Assembly (NCBI GenBank): GCA_030706015.1
Contig: JAUZPI010000011.1
Coordinates: 1 to 64,000, forward strand
DNA length: 64,000 bases
DNA from: Bacillota bacterium
GTDB lineage: Bacteria; Bacillota; Clostridia; Clostridiales; Clostridiaceae
Reading direction: 5' to 3'
The notes beneath the pieces are model-generated. The model saw only the letters and a list, made by a program, of their open reading frames with translations. It made no database searches and was not told the origin of the DNA. Made by a program: the position numbers and the translations under genes. The stretch's first letter is position 1. Every line of letters begins with the position of its first letter. Below are positions 62,151 to 64,000 of the stretch, piece by piece.

Positions 62151-62507
62151 ATGGGAGATTATATTAGGGCATTTATTATTGGGGGAAGTATCTGTATAAT
62201 TGCACAAATATTGATGGATACAACAAAGCTGACACCCGCGCACATCCTGGTGAGTTTTGTAAGTTTGGGGGTTATTTTAGGAGCATTAAACATTTATGAT
62301 ACATTAGTTAAGTTTGGTAGTGCAGGAGCTACTGTACCTTTACCCGGATTTGGCTATTCATTAGCAAAAGCTACAATTAAAGAGGTTAATGAGAAAGGTA
62401 TATTAGGAGCATTCACTGGTGGGATTAAGGGCACAGCTGGAGGGATAACGGGTGCCATTGTATTTGGCTATATTATGGCAGTTTTATTTAATCCTAAAAC
62501 AAAATAA
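62151..62507 (+). CDS. spoVAE: Stage V sporulation protein AE
   Basis: A 118-residue membrane protein with three to four helices (RAFIIGGSICIIAQILMD, LGVILGALNIYDTLVKF, GAIVFGYIMAVLF) and the Gly-rich FGSAGATVPLPGFGYSLAKA shared with SpoVAC. It is the SpoVAEb type. The ATG at 62151 follows AAGGAGGA; an upstream in-frame ATG at 62097 lies inside spoVAD. Last gene of the clostridial three-gene spoVA operon. Confidence 0.94.
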   Translation: MGDYIRAFIIGGSICIIAQILMDTTKLTPAHILVSFVSLGVILGALNIYDTLVKFGSAGATVPLPGFGYSLAKATIKEVNEKGILGAFTGGIKGTAGGITGAIVFGYIMAVLFNPKTK

Positions 62508-62517
62508 TAGTATAAAA

Positions 62518-62552
62518 AAGACTCATAATGAATAATGAGTCTTCTTTATATG
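62518..62552. terminator. Bidirectional terminator between spoVAE and the PBP gene
   Basis: AAGACTCAT (62518-62526) pairs with ATGAGTCTT (62535-62543); T-rich on the plus side, and AAAAAA before the stem gives a T tract on the minus strand. Confidence 0.85.
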
Positions 62553-62564
62553 CTTAAATATATT

Positions 62565-64000
62565 TTAATAATTTTTTGAAGTAGTACCAGTTGTGTTAGT
62601 AGAGTTATTAGTGGTGTTACTACCACTTGATGTATTATTATTACTGGTGTTAGTATTACTACCAGTATTATTTTGAGTATTATTACCACCATTGTTGTTT
62701 AGGTTGGTATTATTATTGTTATTAGTACTTGAAGTATTGTTTGTTGTTCCTGAAGATTGGTTATTAGTAACGGAATTAGCACTGCTGTTTGGTGTAGGGC
62801 TTGGTATAATAGGAATATTTTTTACTGATGGATTATTATTATCTGCCCCAATAGTATTATACTCAGGTGCACTTGTTACTTCAGTACCTGGCAGGTAATA
62901 ATCATTACCAATAGCCTCTAAACCTGTAGGTGCTTGAATATCCTTTGTTTGGTGTCCAGTATTAGCATATTCCATAAGCCTTGCCCAAATTTCAGCTGCA
63001 CTATTACTATTTAATTTATAACTATCTGCAAAGGCTTTATGATCATCTCTACCGATCCAAACAGCGCCAGAATAATAAGGCGTAAGTCCGCAGAACCATA
63101 AGTCTTTGGCATCAGTTGCAGTACCAGTTTTACCAGCTACCGGCATATCACCAAAATTTGCGGCTGGTCCAGTACCAGCAGAACTTACTGGTCCCTTTAA
63201 TAAATCGTACATAATATATGCTGTCTGAGGAGAAATTACCCTTTTAGGATTTAAAGTATTCTCAAGTATGGTAACTCCTCTACTATCTACAACTTTGGTA
63301 TATAATTTTGGTGAATTATATTGTCCGCTGTTTCCAAAAACCCCGTAAGCAGCAGCCATAATTAAAGGATTTTCTCCTTTATGAAGCTGACCAAGAGCCA
63401 TAGCCGCAATACTTGTTGAACGCTTATCCTCATTGTCCAATAATAATCCAAACTTTTCTGCATAGGAGGCACCTGTAGTTACTCCTATTTTATCTTCTAG
63501 TTTAACAGCTACTACATTGACAGAATGAGTAATAGCTTCTTTCACTGTAATAGGACCTCTATAATAATCATCATCCATAGGTTGGTATGGATCACCTTTA
63601 TCATCTACATATTTACTTGCAATTTCATTTGGTAAAGGACTATCATCTATAATTGTACCTTCTGCGGCTGCTTTTGTATCAATAGAAGGAGTATATACTG
63701 ATATTGGTTTTATACTTGAACCTGTTGCTCTTAAGAAATTGTTTGATGCAGCTCTATTCAAGGATCCTGGTGGTTGAGTACCTCTTCCACCAATAATTAC
63801 TTTAACCTGACCAGTATGATAATCCATAAGTACAGCTGATGCTTGAGGCTGCATTATGCCATTTTTGTCCTTGGAGGTAGCGCCCTTTAAAATATAGTTG
63901 TTTGTCAATATGTCTTGTGCTTTCTCTTGAAGATCCCTGTTCATTGTGGTGTATACTTTAAGTCCACCATTTGAGAAAAGGGAGTCAATTTGGTCGTCAG
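62565..64000 (-). CDS. Class A penicillin-binding protein, partial (C-terminal part)
   Basis: The frame stays open to the window edge on the minus strand (reading ...SNGGLKVYTTMNRDLQEKAQ), so the N-terminus, probably a signal anchor and transglycosylase domain, is missing. The visible part is the transpeptidase domain of a PBP1a-type protein: SxxK motif in ATGSSIKP, SxN in THSVNVVAVKL, and KTG in VAGKTGTATDAKDLW. It crosslinks peptidoglycan stems outside the membrane. The last ~120 residues are a low-complexity Asn/Ser/Thr-rich tail, likely a flexible extracellular extension. An internal ATG at 63944 is not the true start. Confidence 0.92.
   Translation of the reverse strand, partial: DDQIDSLFSNGGLKVYTTMNRDLQEKAQDILTNNYILKGATSKDKNGIMQPQASAVLMDYHTGQVKVIIGGRGTQPPGSLNRAASNNFLRATGSSIKPISVYTPSIDTKAAAEGTIIDDSPLPNEIASKYVDDKGDPYQPMDDDYYRGPITVKEAITHSVNVVAVKLEDKIGVTTGASYAEKFGLLLDNEDKRSTSIAAMALGQLHKGENPLIMAAAYGVFGNSGQYNSPKLYTKVVDSRGVTILENTLNPKRVISPQTAYIMYDLLKGPVSSAGTGPAANFGDMPVAGKTGTATDAKDLWFCGLTPYYSGAVWIGRDDHKAFADSYKLNSNSAAEIWARLMEYANTGHQTKDIQAPTGLEAIGNDYYLPGTEVTSAPEYNTIGADNNNPSVKNIPIIPSPTPNSSANSVTNNQSSGTTNNTSSTNNNNNTNLNNNGGNNTQNNTGSNTNTSNNNTSSGSNTTNNSTNTTGTTSKNY

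Overview
The window is an AT-rich chromosomal segment of an endospore-forming Clostridium-like Firmicute. Support for this comes from the spoIIA operon with sigF, the spoVAC-D-E genes, a SPOCS-like protein, a T-box leader on pheST, strong AGGAGG-type ribosome sites with frequent GTG and TTG starts, and clostridial housekeeping neighbours. No tRNA, rRNA, CRISPR array, transposase or prophage gene was seen.

Layout. (1) 1-20050 is mostly housekeeping: rplT, an rRNA methylase, a Phe T-box leader with pheS-pheT, zapA, a SPOCS-like gene on the minus strand with a candidate sigma-K promoter, an unknown propeller/coiled-coil protein, a cysteine-desulfurase-like enzyme, a U32/RlhA-like protein, mutS2, speA (minus), bL25/ctc, phosphoglucomutase and a TPR protein. 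(2) 20257-54339 is a large surface-glycopolymer region. It starts with sugar nucleotide supply (pgcA just upstream, galU, a GalE-like epimerase, rmlA, rmlB, rmlC). Two secreted cell-wall hydrolases follow (an amidase and a glucosaminidase) that share the same ~105-110-residue wall-binding-like repeat. Next is a lipid-linked sugar module (two small EamA/SMR proteins, a GT2 polyprenyl-phosphate glycosyltransferase, a DUF2304 protein and a large GT-C-like membrane protein). The polymer locus proper contains a UndP sugar-phosphate transferase, a membrane-anchored peptide-binding-like protein with a small partner, a GT2 gene broken at an A9 tract, tarI, tarJ, a flippase, a CDP-alcohol phosphotransferase, a polymerase/ligase, two glycosyltransferases, a WecE-type aminotransferase, a second ligase/polymerase, tagA, rmlD, a second flippase and a GT4. 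(3) 54484-64000 holds a nitroreductase, a cyclodeaminase, an orphan N6-adenine DNA methyltransferase resembling CamA of Clostridioides difficile, speE (minus), the spoIIAA-spoIIAB-sigF operon behind a sigma-H-type promoter, spoVAC-D-E, and the C-terminal part of a class A penicillin-binding protein (minus) that runs off the end.

How the parts fit (inference). pgcA, galU and rmlABCD make UDP-glucose and dTDP-rhamnose. The WecE-type enzyme would divert the RmlB product to an amino sugar, and TarI/TarJ would make CDP-ribitol. The CDP-alcohol phosphotransferase, TagA, glycosyltransferases, two flippases and two O-antigen-ligase-like proteins would assemble one or two polymers, possibly a ribitol-phosphate and amino-sugar (zwitterionic) polymer. 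The hydrolases with shared repeats lie inside the locus and may bind that polymer.

The most notable points are the CamA-like methyltransferase next to sporulation genes, the A9 frameshift in a glycosyltransferase, the Asp-to-His change in the CDP-alcohol phosphotransferase signature, the peptide-binding-like pair without a transporter, the cysteine-bearing wall repeats, and palindromic operator candidates in the intergenic regions before galU and before the polysaccharide genes. All promoter, operator and terminator calls were made by eye.
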